Source: Pseudomonadota bacterium
Lineage (GTDB): Bacteria; Pseudomonadota; Alphaproteobacteria; SP197
Length of the DNA: 34,755 nucleotides
Reading direction: 5' to 3'
Assembly: GCA_027592745.1 (NCBI GenBank)
Contig: JAQCLG010000020.1
Span: forward strand, 1 to 34,755
The notes beneath the pieces are model-generated. The model was given only the letters and a program-made list of their open reading frames with translations, made no database searches and was not told where the DNA came from. Below, one piece after another: positions 10,380 to 21,694 of this stretch (within the stretch, counting starts at the first letter, position 1; each line of letters begins with the position of its first letter). The position numbers were made by a program, and so were the translations under genes.

Positions 10380-10633
10380 GAGGCGGCCTCGCCGTAGATC
10401 AGGCCGCGGAAGTCGACCCAGCCCTCATGATCGAGTAGCCAGGCGCCGCCGACCAGGACGACCGCGATCGCCGTGGTCGCCAGGGCCTTGCGCCAGAGCA
10501 TCGGGTTGCTCGGGGCGCCGGGATCGTGGCCGGGTTCAACGGTATCGGGACGGCGTGCACCGAAGGGCAGCGCCGCAAAGAAGATCACCCACCAGACGAT
10601 GGTGAAGACGACGAGGATGCCGAAGATCGACAC
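10376..10633 (-). CDS. DUF1467 family membrane protein
   Basis: Short two-TM protein MSIFGILVVFTIVWWVIFFAALPFGARRPDTVEPGHDPGAPSNPMLWRKALATTAIA; located between mce and proS as in other Alphaproteobacteria. Confidence 0.85.
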   Translation of the reverse strand: MSIFGILVVFTIVWWVIFFAALPFGARRPDTVEPGHDPGAPSNPMLWRKALATTAIAVVLVGGAWLLDHEGWVDFRGLIYGEAAS

Positions 10634-10639
10634 GTCCGC

Positions 10640-11044
10640 TCAGACCTGTTCGAGTTCGACCAGGGTGCCGCAGGCATCCTTGGGGTGCAGGAAGACGACC
10701 GGCTTGCCGTGGGCGCCGATCCTGGGCTTGCCGTCGCTCAGCACCCGCATGCCGCCCGCGGTGACCTGCGCCACCGCCACCTCGATGTCCTCGACCTCGT
10801 AGCAGACGTGGTGCATGCCGCCCGACGGATTCTTGGCCAGGAAGGCGGCGACCGGCGAGTTCTCGCCCAGGGGATGGAGCAATTCTATCTTCGTGTTGGG
10901 CAGTTCGATGAAGACGGTGGTGACGCCGTGAGCGGGCTGGTCGACCGCTTCCGAGACGGTCGCACCCATGGTGTCGCGATAGAGTGCGGTGGCTGCCGCG
11001 AGATCGGGCACGACGATGGCTACATGGTTGAGACGTCCGAGCAT
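10640..11044 (-). CDS. mce: Methylmalonyl-CoA epimerase
   Basis: MLGRLNHVAIVVPDLAAATALYRDTMGA...IELLHPLGENSPVAAFLAKNPSGGMHHVCYEVEDI, glyoxalase/VOC-fold epimerase. Confidence 0.92.
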   Translation of the reverse strand: MLGRLNHVAIVVPDLAAATALYRDTMGATVSEAVDQPAHGVTTVFIELPNTKIELLHPLGENSPVAAFLAKNPSGGMHHVCYEVEDIEVAVAQVTAGGMRVLSDGKPRIGAHGKPVVFLHPKDACGTLVELEQV

Positions 11045-11058
11045 GCTTTGCTGTTCTC

Positions 11059-12717
11059 CTAGACCCTGACCAATTGTACTTCGACGACCGGTTTGCGGTC
11101 GAATTCCGAACGCAGCATGCGCCGCACGGCCACGCGCACCGCCTCGCGGACGGAGTCGTCATCGCGACGGCGGGGACCGGGAAGGCCCTCCACGGCGTCG
11201 GCTGCCTCGTCGGAGAGATCGTCGAGGAACTCCGAATCCTTGCCGTTCTCGAGCAGGCCGTGGGCGCTGACCACCGGATCGGCCAACAGCTCGCCCTTGC
11301 GGTCGACCACGATGGTGACGAAGGCAGCGCCGTTGAACATCAGGCGGCGGCGCTCGCGCACGATGTTGCCGTTGACCGGGATGGTCCCACGCCCGCTCCA
11401 GGCCAGGCGGCCGTGGGTGACATGGTCGACGATCTCAGGCGCGCCCGGAGCCAGGCGGATCAGCGAGCCGTTCTCGCCGACGATGGTATGGGGCACCTGC
11501 AGGCCCTTGGCGAGCGCTGCGTGTTCCATCATGTGGCGCAGTTCACCGTGGACCGGCACGGCGATCTTCGGGCGGATGAGCTGGTACATGCGCGCCAGTT
11601 CGTCGCGGTTGGGATGGCCCGAGACGTGGACGAAACGGTCCTTCTCGGTGATCACCTCGACGCCCAGGCGGGTCAGCCGGTTGATCAGGTCGAAGATCGG
11701 CTTCTCGTTGCCCGGAATGATCTTGGAGGAAAAGATCACGGTGTCGCCGCGTTCCAGTTCCAGGGCGGGGTGGTTGCCGTCGGCAACGCGCGAGAGCGCC
11801 GCGTTGCCCTCGCCCTGGCAGCCGGTCATCATGTAGAGCACCTTGTCGACCGGCAGGTGTTCGGCATCGCGGTCGCTGAGGAAGCGCATGCCGCGGGGCA
11901 GATAACCGGTCTCGCGGGCGCAATCGAGGATGCGGAAGATCGAGCGGCCGACCGCCACGACACTGCGGCCGTTGGCGGCCGCGGCCTCGTGGATGCTGAA
12001 GAGGCGCGCCAGGTTGCTGGCAAAGGTCGTGACCGCGACCCGGCCGTCGAATTCGCCGATCAGGGCGGTCAGGCTCTTGCGGACATCGGCTTCCGAGCCT
12101 GAGGTGCCGGCATGGAAGACGTTGGTCGAATCACAGACCATGGCGAGCACGCCCTCGTCGCCGAAAGCCTCCAGTGCCGCCTCGTCGGTCGGCTCGGAGA
12201 TCAGCGGATCGGGATCGAGCTTCCAGTCGCCGGTGTGCATGATCGCACCCAGGGGCGTGGTGATCTTCAGCGCATTGGGCTCCGGGATCGAATGGGTCAG
12301 GGTGATCAGCTCGACCTTGAAGGGGCCGAGATCGATCGAACCGCCGAGCGGCACCTCGGTGACCACCATGTCCTCGATGCCGTCGGCACCCTCGTCGATC
12401 TTGCGCCGCAGCAGGGCGGCAGCGAAGGGCGAGGCATAGACCGGGCAGCGCAGCAACGGCCACAGGTAGGGCACCGCGCCGAGATGGTCCTCGTGGGCAT
12501 GGGTGATGACCAGCCCGACCAGTTGTTCGCGACGCTGCACGATGTAGGTCATGTCGGGCATCACCAGGTCGATGCCGGGCAATTCCTCGCCGGCGAAGGT
12601 GATGCCGAGGTCGCACATCAGCCACGAACCGTCATACTCGTATAGGTTGAGGTTCATGCCGATTTCGCCCGCGCCGCCCAGGGGCAGGAAGTGCAGTGCA
12701 GGCTTGGAACGCACCAC
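11059..12717 (-). CDS. rnj: Ribonuclease J family exo/endoribonuclease
   Basis: ALHFLPLGGAGEIGMNLNLYEY..., metallo-beta-lactamase motif THAHEDHLGAVPYLW, beta-CASP domain; GTG start (12717 or 12714) inferred just after the coaX stop. Confidence 0.93.
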   Translation of the reverse strand: MVRSKPALHFLPLGGAGEIGMNLNLYEYDGSWLMCDLGITFAGEELPGIDLVMPDMTYIVQRREQLVGLVITHAHEDHLGAVPYLWPLLRCPVYASPFAAALLRRKIDEGADGIEDMVVTEVPLGGSIDLGPFKVELITLTHSIPEPNALKITTPLGAIMHTGDWKLDPDPLISEPTDEAALEAFGDEGVLAMVCDSTNVFHAGTSGSEADVRKSLTALIGEFDGRVAVTTFASNLARLFSIHEAAAANGRSVVAVGRSIFRILDCARETGYLPRGMRFLSDRDAEHLPVDKVLYMMTGCQGEGNAALSRVADGNHPALELERGDTVIFSSKIIPGNEKPIFDLINRLTRLGVEVITEKDRFVHVSGHPNRDELARMYQLIRPKIAVPVHGELRHMMEHAALAKGLQVPHTIVGENGSLIRLAPGAPEIVDHVTHGRLAWSGRGTIPVNGNIVRERRRLMFNGAAFVTIVVDRKGELLADPVVSAHGLLENGKDSEFLDDLSDEAADAVEGLPGPRRRDDDSVREAVRVAVRRMLRSEFDRKPVVEVQLVRV

Positions 12718-12719
12718 GT

Positions 12720-13505
12720 TCAGGACTCCGTCGCGGTCGAACGACGCCAGACCTCGTAGAGGCCGCGCACGGTGATATCGGGGTCGAAGGTGTCGATGGC
12801 GTCGGTCGCCGCGTCGAAGAGCGGCGCAAGGCCGCCGGTGGCGATCACACGCATGGGCTGGTCGTATTCCTTCTTGATGCGGGCGACGACGCCCTCGATC
12901 AGGCTGACGTAACCCCAGTACACGCCCGACTGCATGCACGCCACCGTGCTGGTGCCGATGACCTTTTCCGGCTTGGTGATGCCGATGCGCGGCAGGCGGG
13001 CGGAAATACGGTGCATGGCGTCGAGCGCCAGGTTGATGCCCGAGGCAAAGACCCCGCCGGAAAAACCGCCGTCGGCATCGACGACGTCGAAGGTGGTGGC
13101 GGTGCCGAAGTCGATGACGATGAGCGGCCCGCCGAAGCGGATGTAGGCGCCCACGGCGTTGACGACGCGGTCGGCGCCGGCCTCGGCGGGAGAATCGATG
13201 CGCAGCGGGATGCCCAGAGTGGCGTTTTCGCCGACGACGATGGGATCGCAGTGGAAGTGCTTGCGGCAGAGCGTCTTGAGATCGAACAGGGCCTGGGGCA
13301 CGACGCTGGAGATGATGGCCGCGCTCACCTGTTTGGAATCGACGTTGTTGAGTGCCAGGAGCTGGTGCAGCCAGACGGCGTATTCATCACCCGTTCGGTC
13401 GGTGCGGGTGCCGATGCGCCACTGGCCCAGCAGGCTTTCGCCGTCGAACACGGCAAAGACCGTGTTGGTGTTGCCCTGGTCGATTGCCAGGAGAAGTCCC
13501 GTCAT
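12720..13505 (-). CDS. coaX: Type III pantothenate kinase
   Basis: LLAIDQGNTNTVFAVFDGE...GADRVVNAVGAYIRFGGPLIVIDFGTATTFDVVDADGGFSGGVFASGINL. Confidence 0.96.
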   Translation of the reverse strand: MTGLLLAIDQGNTNTVFAVFDGESLLGQWRIGTRTDRTGDEYAVWLHQLLALNNVDSKQVSAAIISSVVPQALFDLKTLCRKHFHCDPIVVGENATLGIPLRIDSPAEAGADRVVNAVGAYIRFGGPLIVIDFGTATTFDVVDADGGFSGGVFASGINLALDAMHRISARLPRIGITKPEKVIGTSTVACMQSGVYWGYVSLIEGVVARIKKEYDQPMRVIATGGLAPLFDAATDAIDTFDPDITVRGLYEVWRRSTATES

Positions 13506-14251
13506 GCCGCATCCTCCAGGAAGAGCGAACCGGAAACGACGCGCTGCCGGGCCGTGCCCGGCCCTATGAGGACCAGTGCCCCCTCCTCATCGATGTCGCG
13601 CAGCTGGCCGCTGAGGATGCGCGGGCCGTCCTCGATGCGGACCATGCGGCCGAGCCCGGCTGCGCGGTCGAGCCAGGCGGCGCGCAGGGCGGCGAAACCG
13701 CCAGTCTGCCAGAGCTGGCAGCGTGCGTGCAGCCGCCCGGCCAGAGACGCCAGCATGGCATCGCGACCGATGCCGGGCGCGCCCAGGTGGGCAAGGTCGG
13801 CGATCCTGTGACCGGGAATCTCGGGATGGCTGACGAGATTGATGCCGATGCCGACGATGACGTGATCGACGTTCTCGCCTGACGACGAGGCCTCGACCAG
13901 GATGCCGCAGACCTTGTGTGCGCCGACGAGCACATCGTTGGGCCATTTGCACTGGGGCCGGGGCAGGTCCGGGGCTTGCAGGTCGATCGCCTCGGCGACC
14001 GCGAGACCTGCGACCAGGGCAATCTGGGCAGCGCGCTCGGGCCCGCCCTGCGGCCGAAGGATGAACGATGTGTAGGAGTTGCCGGCTGGCGAGGCAAAGG
14101 ACTTGCCGCGGCGCCCCCTGCCCGCGCTCTGGCTGACCGCGCGCACTACGGTCCATGCCGGCACGCCTTGGCCGGCAAGACGCATGGCTTCGTCGTTGGT
14201 GCTGGCGACGGTGTCGAAGTCGACCAGGGCGAAGGGCGCCGGCAGCGCCAT
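13502..14251 (-). CDS. birA: Biotin--[acetyl-CoA-carboxylase] ligase
   Basis: STNDEAMRLA...QSAGRGRRGKSFASPAGNSYTSFIL...KWPNDVLVGAHKVCGILVEA...VIVGIGINLVSHPE; start ATG at 14251, no N-terminal HTH domain. Confidence 0.94.
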   Translation of the reverse strand: MALPAPFALVDFDTVASTNDEAMRLAGQGVPAWTVVRAVSQSAGRGRRGKSFASPAGNSYTSFILRPQGGPERAAQIALVAGLAVAEAIDLQAPDLPRPQCKWPNDVLVGAHKVCGILVEASSSGENVDHVIVGIGINLVSHPEIPGHRIADLAHLGAPGIGRDAMLASLAGRLHARCQLWQTGGFAALRAAWLDRAAGLGRMVRIEDGPRILSGQLRDIDEEGALVLIGPGTARQRVVSGSLFLEDAA

Positions 14252-14253
14252 GG

Positions 14254-15729
14254 TCACTCCAGGACGGCGGACTGCGCCTCCCCGATCGTGACGAGCCCGA
14301 GCGACTGCGAAGCCGCGGCTGCGCCATCGAGCACGGGGCCGGTATAGACGAAGAAGAGCAGCGTGAAGGCCGCCGAAAGGCCGACCACCCAGGAGAGTTC
14401 GCGCCCGACCGGCCGGTCGAAGGCGTCGCCCGGTTCGTCGAAGTACATCACCTTGACGATGCGGATGTAATAGAACGCGCCCACGACGCTGGTCAGCACG
14501 CCGACCACGGCCAGGGTGTAGAGGCCCGCGTTCACCGCCGCCAGGAAGACGTAGAACTTGCCGAAGAAACCCGCGAGCGGCGGGATGCCCGCCATCGAGA
14601 ACATGAAGATCGCAAGGGCGGCTGCCAGTCCCGGATTGCTGCGCGAGAGGCCGGAGAGATCGGCAATGTCCTCGACCATGCGCTGCTGGCGACGCATCGC
14701 CAGGATGCAGCCCCAGGTTCCCACGCTCATGGCGAGATAGACCGCCAGGTAGATGGCGATGCCGTTGATGCCCTCGGCCGTGCCGGCGGCGAGGCCGACC
14801 AGGATGTAGCCGACATGGCCGATCGAGCTGTAGGCCATCAGGCGCTTGATGTTGCTCTGGGCGATGGCGCCGAAGGCACCCAGCAGCATCGAGGCAACCG
14901 CGAGCAGGAACACGATCTGCTGCCATTCGGCGAACAGGCCGCCGAAAGGCCCGGTGAGGACGCGGATCAGCAGGGCGACGGCAGCGACCTTGGGCGCGAC
15001 CGAAAAGAAGGCCGTGACCGGAGTCGGGGCGCCCTCGTAGACATCGGGCGTCCACATGTGGAAGGGCACGGCGGAGATCTTGAAGGCCAGGCCGGCGGCG
15101 ATGAAGACCAGGCCGACGATCGCGCCGATGGAGACGTCGGACCCGCTCAGGATGATGGCGAGATCGGCGAACGAGGTGGTGCCGGTGAAGCCGTAGACCA
15201 GCGAGGCACCGTAAAGCAGCATGCCCGAGGCCACCGCGCCCAGGACGAAGTACTTCAGGCCGGCTTCGGTCGAACGCAGGTTGTCGCGCTGGAAGGCGGC
15301 GCAGACATAAAGCGCCAGCGACTGCATCTCCAGGCCGATGTAGAGCGACATCAGGTCGTTTGCCGAGACCATGATGAACATGCCGAGCGTGGCAAAGAGG
15401 ATCAGCACGGGAAACTCGAAACGCTCCATGCCCTCGCGCCGGATGAACCCCAGCGACATCAGCAGGGTGAGGCCGGCGCCGATCAGCACCAGCGTCTTCA
15501 TGAAGGCGCCGAAGCGGTCGTCGACCACGAGACCGCCGAAACCGGTACCGTCGAGCCCGCTGTTGACCAGCACGCCGGCGATGATGAAGACCACCAGGGT
15601 CAGGCCGGTGATCAGGCGGGTCGAACGGTTGCTGGTGAAGACGCCGACCATCAGCAGCGCCATGCCGGCCAGGGCCAGCCAGATTTCGGGCAGGACGATC
15701 TGGAGATCGGAGAGTGAGAGTTCGTTCAT
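14254..15729 (-). CDS. nuoN: NADH-quinone oxidoreductase subunit N
   Basis: [31 protein letters not shown]... multi-TM antiporter-like subunit, last gene of the nuo operon. Confidence 0.96.
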   Translation of the reverse strand: MNELSLSDLQIVLPEIWLALAGMALLMVGVFTSNRSTRLITGLTLVVFIIAGVLVNSGLDGTGFGGLVVDDRFGAFMKTLVLIGAGLTLLMSLGFIRREGMERFEFPVLILFATLGMFIMVSANDLMSLYIGLEMQSLALYVCAAFQRDNLRSTEAGLKYFVLGAVASGMLLYGASLVYGFTGTTSFADLAIILSGSDVSIGAIVGLVFIAAGLAFKISAVPFHMWTPDVYEGAPTPVTAFFSVAPKVAAVALLIRVLTGPFGGLFAEWQQIVFLLAVASMLLGAFGAIAQSNIKRLMAYSSIGHVGYILVGLAAGTAEGINGIAIYLAVYLAMSVGTWGCILAMRRQQRMVEDIADLSGLSRSNPGLAAALAIFMFSMAGIPPLAGFFGKFYVFLAAVNAGLYTLAVVGVLTSVVGAFYYIRIVKVMYFDEPGDAFDRPVGRELSWVVGLSAAFTLLFFVYTGPVLDGAAAASQSLGLVTIGEAQSAVLE

Positions 15730-15739
15730 CACCGTCTCC

Positions 15740-17245
15740 CTAGTTGCCGGCCGCATGGGCCATGTCGATCGCGGGCTGGACCTGGGCGACCAGGTTCTCG
15801 ACCGATGCATGCATCACGCCAAGGAACGGATCGGGCCAGATGCCCATGACCAGAACGATGATGACCAGCGGCACGAAGTAGGACAGTTCCCGCCGGTTGA
15901 CGTCGAGGATGGTCTTGAGATCCTCGTGCACGAGTTCGCCGAAGACGACGCGACGGTAGAGCCAGAGCATATAGGCCGCACCCAGGATGATGCCCGTGGT
16001 CGCCAGGAAGGCGACCCAGGTGTTGTCCTGGAAGACGCCGACGAAGACCAGGAACTCGCCGACGAAACCCGAGGTCCCCGGCAGGCCGACCGAGGCCAGC
16101 ATGAAGACCATGAAGATGAAGGCATAAAGCGGCATGCGGTTGACCAGCCCGCCGTAGCGCGCGATCAGGCGCGTGTGGATGCGGTCGTAGATGACGCCGA
16201 CACAAAGGAAGAGTGCTGCCGAGACGATGCCGTGGGAGAGCATCTGGTAGATGCCGCCCTCGATGCCCTGCTGGTTCAGCGTGAAGATGCCCAGGGTGAC
16301 GAAACCCATGTGCGCCACCGACGAATAGGCAATGAGCTTCTTCATGTCCTCCTGCATCAGCGCCACGAGCGAGGTGTAGATGATGGCGACGATGGAGAGG
16401 GTGTAGATCAGCGGCGTGAAGAAGACCGTGGCGTCCGGCAGCATCGGCAGCGAGAAACGCAGGAAGCCGTAGCCGCCCATCTTCAGCAGGACGCCGGCCA
16501 GGATCACCGAACCTGCGGTCGGCGCCTCGACGTGGGCGTCGGGCAGCCAGGTGTGGAACGGCCACATCGGCACCTTGACGGCAAACGAGGCGAACATCGC
16601 CAACCACAGCCAGCGCTGCATGTCGGGCGGGAAGCCGTGCTGCATCAGCTCGGGAATACTCGTGGTGCCTGCGACGAAAAACATCGTCAGCATGGCGACC
16701 AGCAGCAGGACCGAGCCGACCAGGGTGTAGAGGAAGAACTTGAAGGCCGCGTAGATGCGGCGCGGCCCGCCCCAGACACCGATGATGAGGAACATCGGGA
16801 TCAGCATGGCCTCGAAGAACAGGTAGAACAGCACGAAATCCAAGGCGCAGAAGACGCCGATCATCAGGCCTTCCATGATCAGGAAGGCGATCATGTATTC
16901 CTTCACCCGGTTCTGGATCGCTTCCCACGAGCACAGGATGCAGACCGGCGTCAGCACCGCCGCCAGCACGACCAGGAACAGGGAGATACCGTCGACGCCG
17001 ATGTAGTACTGGATGCCGTAGGCCGGAATCCAGTCGCGCCGCTCGACGAACTGGAACTCGGAGGTCCCGGAATCGAAAATCACCCAGATGGCGATGACGA
17101 CGACCAGCACGATCAGCGAGCACCAGAGCGCGGTCAGGCGGGCGTTGTTGGCGACCACCGCCTTGTCGTCGTTGCGGATCGAGATGATGAACACCGCGCC
17201 GACGAGCGGCAGGAAAATCGCAAGGGAGAGCAACCACTCGGTCAT
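15740..17245 (-). CDS. nuoM: NADH-quinone oxidoreductase subunit M
   Basis: Multi-[36 protein letters not shown]. Confidence 0.97.
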   Translation of the reverse strand: MTEWLLSLAIFLPLVGAVFIISIRNDDKAVVANNARLTALWCSLIVLVVVIAIWVIFDSGTSEFQFVERRDWIPAYGIQYYIGVDGISLFLVVLAAVLTPVCILCSWEAIQNRVKEYMIAFLIMEGLMIGVFCALDFVLFYLFFEAMLIPMFLIIGVWGGPRRIYAAFKFFLYTLVGSVLLLVAMLTMFFVAGTTSIPELMQHGFPPDMQRWLWLAMFASFAVKVPMWPFHTWLPDAHVEAPTAGSVILAGVLLKMGGYGFLRFSLPMLPDATVFFTPLIYTLSIVAIIYTSLVALMQEDMKKLIAYSSVAHMGFVTLGIFTLNQQGIEGGIYQMLSHGIVSAALFLCVGVIYDRIHTRLIARYGGLVNRMPLYAFIFMVFMLASVGLPGTSGFVGEFLVFVGVFQDNTWVAFLATTGIILGAAYMLWLYRRVVFGELVHEDLKTILDVNRRELSYFVPLVIIVLVMGIWPDPFLGVMHASVENLVAQVQPAIDMAHAAGN

Positions 17246-17255
17246 GTCGGCGCCC

Positions 17256-19190
17256 CTAGCCCCAAGCCCGGAAGAGGAACCAGCTGACGATCACGGCAAC
17301 GCCGATCAGCATGGCAAATGCGTAGTGGTAGAGGTAACCCGACTGCATCGCCCGGGCCCGCCGCGCGATGTTGAGGGTGGCTGCGGCCAGGCCGTCGGGC
17401 CCGAGACCGTCGATCACGGCACCGTCGCCGACCTTCCACAGGCCGTGGCCCAGGCGCATCGCAGGGCGCACGAAGAGCCAGTCGTATAGCTCGTCGAAGT
17501 ACCACTTGTTGAGCAGGAACTTGTAGAGCGGGCGGAAGTTGCTGGCGAGCAGTCCCGGGATCTGCGGCTTCCACATGTAGCCGATGTAGGCCGCGGCGAC
17601 GCCCGAGGCCGCGACCACCAGGACCAGGGCCTTGACCCAGAACGGCGTTGCCTCATGGGCAAGTTCGATGACGTTCTCGCCCAGGATCGTGATGGAGTGG
17701 CCGAAGAACTCGTGGCCGCCGTGATAGACCATGATGCCGCCCAGGAACGGCAGGCCGCCCAGCAGCGCACCCGCGGCCAGCACGAGCAGCGGCACCCACA
17801 TCACCCTGGGCGCCTCGTGGGCGTGGCCGAAGGCGTGCTCACTCATGCGCGGGCGGCCGTGGAAGGTCATGATGATCAGGCGCCAGGAGTAGAGCGCCGT
17901 CAGGAAGGCCGCGCCGACACCCAGCCAGAAGGCGTAACCGCCCATCGGTGAATCCGAGACGAAGGCCGATTCGATGATCAGGTCCTTGGACCAGTAGCCG
18001 GCAAAGATCGGGATGCCGGCGAGCGCCAGGCTGCCGATCCACATGTAGGCATAGGTGATCGGCAGTTTCTTCCAGAGGCCGCCCATGCGGCGCATGTCCT
18101 GTTCGCCGTCGACGGCGTGGATCACCTGGCCTGAACCCAGGAACAGCAGCGCCTTGAAGAAGGCATGGGTGAAGAGGTGGAAGATGGCGACGGGATAGGC
18201 GCCCACGCCGCAGGCAAAGAACATGTAGCCGAGCTGACTGCAGGTCGAATAGGCGATCACCCGCTTGATGTCGTTCTGGCAGATGCCGACGGTCGCCGCG
18301 AAGAAGCAGGTGGTGGCGCCGACGAAGGCGACGACGATCATCGCGTCGGGGGCTTGTTCGAACATCGGCGACAGCCGCACGACCATGAAGACGCCGGCCG
18401 TCACCATGGTTGCGGCATGGATCAGGGCCGACACGGGCGTTGGGCCCTCCATGGCGTCGGGCAGCCAGGTGTGGAGCGGCATCTGCGCCGACTTGCCCAT
18501 GGCGCCGACGAACAACAGCAGGCAGAGCGTCGTCATGATGTCGAGGTTCATGCCTAGGAAGCTGAAGCTTTGCCCGGCGACGTCCGGCGTGGCGTCGAAC
18601 ACGGCCTCGAAGGTGACCGCCTTGAAGACCATGAAGACGCCCATGATGCCGAGCGCGAAGCCGAAGTCGCCGACACGGTTGACGACAAAGGCCTTGATTG
18701 CCGCGGCATTGGCGCTGGGTTTCTTGTACCAGAAGCCGATCAGCAGGTAGCTGCAGACGCCCACGCCTTCCCAGCCGAAGAACATCTGCACGAAATTGTC
18801 GGCCGTCACCAGCATCAGCATGGAGAAGGTGAAGAGCGAGAGATAGGCAAAGAACCGCGGCCGGTGCGGATCGTGGCTCATGTAGCCGATCGAATAGACG
18901 TGCACGACCGAGGAGACGGTGGTGACCACCACCAGCATCACCGCGGTCAACTGATCGACCATGATCGACCAGTTGACCTCGAAGGCGCCGACGTCGATCC
19001 AGCTCATCAGCTCGATGGTGCGGACATGGCCCTCGATGGCGACATCGAAGAAGACGATCCACGACAGGATAGCGGAGGCCACCAGCAGGACGCAGGTGAC
19101 GATCGGCGCCAGCTTGTCGCCGAGCCAGCGGCCGAAGAGGCCGGCGGCGATGGCACCGACAAGCGGCAGGAAGACGATGGCGGCGTGCAC
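17256..19190 (-). CDS. nuoL: NADH-quinone oxidoreductase subunit L
   Basis: [43 protein letters not shown]; 644 aa. Confidence 0.97.
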   Translation of the reverse strand: MHAAIVFLPLVGAIAAGLFGRWLGDKLAPIVTCVLLVASAILSWIVFFDVAIEGHVRTIELMSWIDVGAFEVNWSIMVDQLTAVMLVVVTTVSSVVHVYSIGYMSHDPHRPRFFAYLSLFTFSMLMLVTADNFVQMFFGWEGVGVCSYLLIGFWYKKPSANAAAIKAFVVNRVGDFGFALGIMGVFMVFKAVTFEAVFDATPDVAGQSFSFLGMNLDIMTTLCLLLFVGAMGKSAQMPLHTWLPDAMEGPTPVSALIHAATMVTAGVFMVVRLSPMFEQAPDAMIVVAFVGATTCFFAATVGICQNDIKRVIAYSTCSQLGYMFFACGVGAYPVAIFHLFTHAFFKALLFLGSGQVIHAVDGEQDMRRMGGLWKKLPITYAYMWIGSLALAGIPIFAGYWSKDLIIESAFVSDSPMGGYAFWLGVGAAFLTALYSWRLIIMTFHGRPRMSEHAFGHAHEAPRVMWVPLLVLAAGALLGGLPFLGGIMVYHGGHEFFGHSITILGENVIELAHEATPFWVKALVLVVAASGVAAAYIGYMWKPQIPGLLASNFRPLYKFLLNKWYFDELYDWLFVRPAMRLGHGLWKVGDGAVIDGLGPDGLAAATLNIARRARAMQSGYLYHYAFAMLIGVAVIVSWFLFRAWG

Positions 19191-19196
19191 GGTCGA

Positions 19197-19505
19197 TCAG
19201 CCCTTCATCAGGTTGATGTCTTCGACCGCGATCGAGCCGCGGTTGCGGAAATAGACGACGAGAATGGCAAGGCCGATGGCCGCTTCCGCGGCGGCCACGG
19301 TGAGAACGAGCATGGCAAAGACCTGGCCGACCAGATCGCCGAGCGAGACCGAGAACGCCACCAGGTTGATGTTGACGGCAAGCAGCATGAGCTCGACCGA
19401 CATCAGGATGATGATGACGTTCTTGCGGTTGAGGAAGATGCCGAGGATCCCGAGCGTGAACAGGATCGCGGCGATCGTCAGGTAATGGGCAAGCCCGATT
19501 TCCAT
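19197..19505 (-). CDS. nuoK: NADH-quinone oxidoreductase subunit K
   Basis: [49 protein letters not shown]. Confidence 0.97.
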   Translation of the reverse strand: MEIGLAHYLTIAAILFTLGILGIFLNRKNVIIILMSVELMLLAVNINLVAFSVSLGDLVGQVFAMLVLTVAAAEAAIGLAILVVYFRNRGSIAVEDINLMKG

Positions 19506-19506
19506 G

Positions 19507-20118
19507 TCAGACGCCCTCCCCCGGCCTGATCTTCCTGATCTCGATGGTATCGCCCGGCTTCTGCGCCACCTGGCGGGAGATCTTCTGTCGCTTGATGTCG
19601 CGGTGGCGCAGGGTCAGCACGATGGCGCCCATCATGGCGATGAGCAGGATGACGCCCGCCCCTTGGAACAGGAAGGCGTAGCGCGTGTAGAGGATTTCGC
19701 CGAGCTGGGCCGTGTTGCTGTGCTCGACCAGCCCGCTCGCGGGCGCCTGCGCCATGCCCGCCAGTTCCGGCGAGAGCTGCCAGCCGGTGACGACGAAGAT
19801 CAGCTCGATCGCCAGGACGAGCCCGATCAGCGCGCCGACCGGCAGGTATTGCAGGAAGCCCTGGCGCAGTTCCGTGAGGTTGATGTCGAGCATCATGACG
19901 ACGAAGAGGAAAAGCACCGCGACCGCGCCGACATAGACCACGACCAGGATCATCGCCAGGAACTCGGCGCCGATCAGGACGAAGAGACCGGCGGCGTTGA
20001 AGAAGGCCAGGATCAGGAAAAGCACCGAATGCACGGGGTTGCGCGAAGCGATCACCATCACGGCCGATGCCAGCAGCACGGCGGCGAAGAGGTAGAAGGC
20101 CAGGGTCTGGAGGATCAT
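19507..20118 (-). CDS. nuoJ: NADH-quinone oxidoreductase subunit J
   Basis: [75 protein letters not shown]. Confidence 0.97.
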   Translation of the reverse strand: MILQTLAFYLFAAVLLASAVMVIASRNPVHSVLFLILAFFNAAGLFVLIGAEFLAMILVVVYVGAVAVLFLFVVMMLDINLTELRQGFLQYLPVGALIGLVLAIELIFVVTGWQLSPELAGMAQAPASGLVEHSNTAQLGEILYTRYAFLFQGAGVILLIAMMGAIVLTLRHRDIKRQKISRQVAQKPGDTIEIRKIRPGEGV

Positions 20119-20136
20119 CGGCGCGCTCTCATGGGC

Positions 20137-20625
20137 TCAGCGATAGGGTGCGTCGGCGGCGAGACGGGCAGCGATTTCCATCTCCCAGCGATCGCCGTTC
20201 TCGAGCAGCTTCTGCTTGTCGTAGAAGAGTTCGGCGCGTGTCTCGGTGGCGAATTCGAAGTTCGGACCCTCGACGATGGCATCGACCGGACAGGCCTCCT
20301 CGCAGAGGCCGCAATAGATGCACTTGGTCATGTCGATGTCGTAGCGCGTCGTGCGGCGGCTGCCGTCCTCGCGCGGTTCGGCCTCGATGGTGATGGCCTG
20401 GGCCGGGCAGATCGCCTCGCACAGCTTGCAGGCGATGCAGCGCTCCTCGCCGTTGGGATAACGGCGCAGCGCGTGTTCACCGCGGAAACGCGGCGACAGC
20501 GGGCCCTTTTCGTAAGGGTAGTTCACCGTGGCGCGGCGCTTGAACATGTAGCTGAACGTCTTGGCCATGCCCGAAACGAGTTCGGCCAGCAGCAGCGTCC
20601 TGGCAGTGCGGTCGAGAAGCGCCAT
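20137..20625 (-). CDS. nuoI: NADH-quinone oxidoreductase subunit I (2x 4Fe-4S)
   Basis: [16 protein letters not shown] and [21 protein letters not shown]; start placed at [10 protein letters not shown]. Confidence 0.97.
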   Translation of the reverse strand: MALLDRTARTLLLAELVSGMAKTFSYMFKRRATVNYPYEKGPLSPRFRGEHALRRYPNGEERCIACKLCEAICPAQAITIEAEPREDGSRRTTRYDIDMTKCIYCGLCEEACPVDAIVEGPNFEFATETRAELFYDKQKLLENGDRWEMEIAARLAADAPYR

Positions 20626-20671
20626 CAGCGGATCCCTTCTTGGGCGGGGCCGGGCCTTACCATGGTGGTCT

Positions 20672-21691
20672 TCATCGCGGCAACCAGCCGAACACCTGGA
20701 GGGCGCCGGCAACGACCACGACGGCGCCCAGCGAAAGCGGCAGGAAGACCTTCCAGCCCAGGCGCATGAGCTGGTCGTAGCGGTAACGCGGGAAGGTCGC
20801 GCGCACCCAGATGAAGCAGAAGAGCAACGCGAAGACCTTCAGGATGAACCAGACGAATCCGGGGATCCAGGTGAAGGGCGCGATGTCGAACGGCGCCAGC
20901 CAGCCGCCAAGGAACAACACGGCGCCCAGCGCCGAAAGCAGGATCATGTTGGCGTATTCGCCAAGGAAGAAGAGCGCGAAGGTCATCCCCGAATATTCGA
21001 CGTTGTAGCCCGACACCAGTTCGGATTCGGCCTCGGGCAGGTCGAAGGGCGCCCGGTTGGTCTCGGCCAGCGCCGAGATGAAGAAGATCACGAACATCGG
21101 GAAGAGCGGAATGACGTACCACATGCCTTCCTGCTGGGCGCGCACGATGTCGGCGAGGTTGAGCGAACCGACGCAGACCAGCACCGTGACCAGGACGAAG
21201 CCGATCGAGACCTCGTAGGAGACCATCTGCGCGGCCGAGCGCAGGGCGCCGAGGAAGGCGTACTTCGAGTTCGAGGCCCAGCCGGCCATGATGATGCCGT
21301 AGACGCCCAGGGAGGAGACGGCAAAGAGGTAGAGGATGCCGACGTTGATGTCGGCCAGCACCCAGAGGCCGTGCGAGGTCTCGTCGAAGGGAATCACCGC
21401 CCAGCCGACCATGGCCAGGATGAAGGTGATCATCGGCGCCAGGACAAAGATGACCTTGTTGGCGCTGGTCGGGATGATGGTTTCCTTGAGGAACAGCTTG
21501 GCGCCGTCGGCGATCGGCTGCAGCAGGCCGAAGGGGCCGACGACATTGGGACCCTTGCGGATCTGCATCGCGGCCATGACCTTGCGCTCGGCAAGGGTGA
21601 GGTAGGCGACGGAAAGCAGAACCGGAATCAGGATCGCCAGGATCGAGAGCACGATCAGCACGAAGGGCCAGGCCCAGTCGGTCCAGAACAT
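20672..21691 (-). CDS. nuoH: NADH-quinone oxidoreductase subunit H
   Basis: [38 protein letters not shown]...[28 protein letters not shown]. Confidence 0.97.
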   Translation of the reverse strand: MFWTDWAWPFVLIVLSILAILIPVLLSVAYLTLAERKVMAAMQIRKGPNVVGPFGLLQPIADGAKLFLKETIIPTSANKVIFVLAPMITFILAMVGWAVIPFDETSHGLWVLADINVGILYLFAVSSLGVYGIIMAGWASNSKYAFLGALRSAAQMVSYEVSIGFVLVTVLVCVGSLNLADIVRAQQEGMWYVIPLFPMFVIFFISALAETNRAPFDLPEAESELVSGYNVEYSGMTFALFFLGEYANMILLSALGAVLFLGGWLAPFDIAPFTWIPGFVWFILKVFALLFCFIWVRATFPRYRYDQLMRLGWKVFLPLSLGAVVVVAGALQVFGWLPR

Positions 21692-21694
21692 CGC

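Noticed and set aside
14155-17287. 520-aa and 638-aa + strand ORFs opposite nuoN/nuoM (very D/E/H/Q-rich)
   Set aside because: The hydrophilic repeats are the antisense readout of hydrophobic transmembrane codons of nuoM/nuoN, not a real protein
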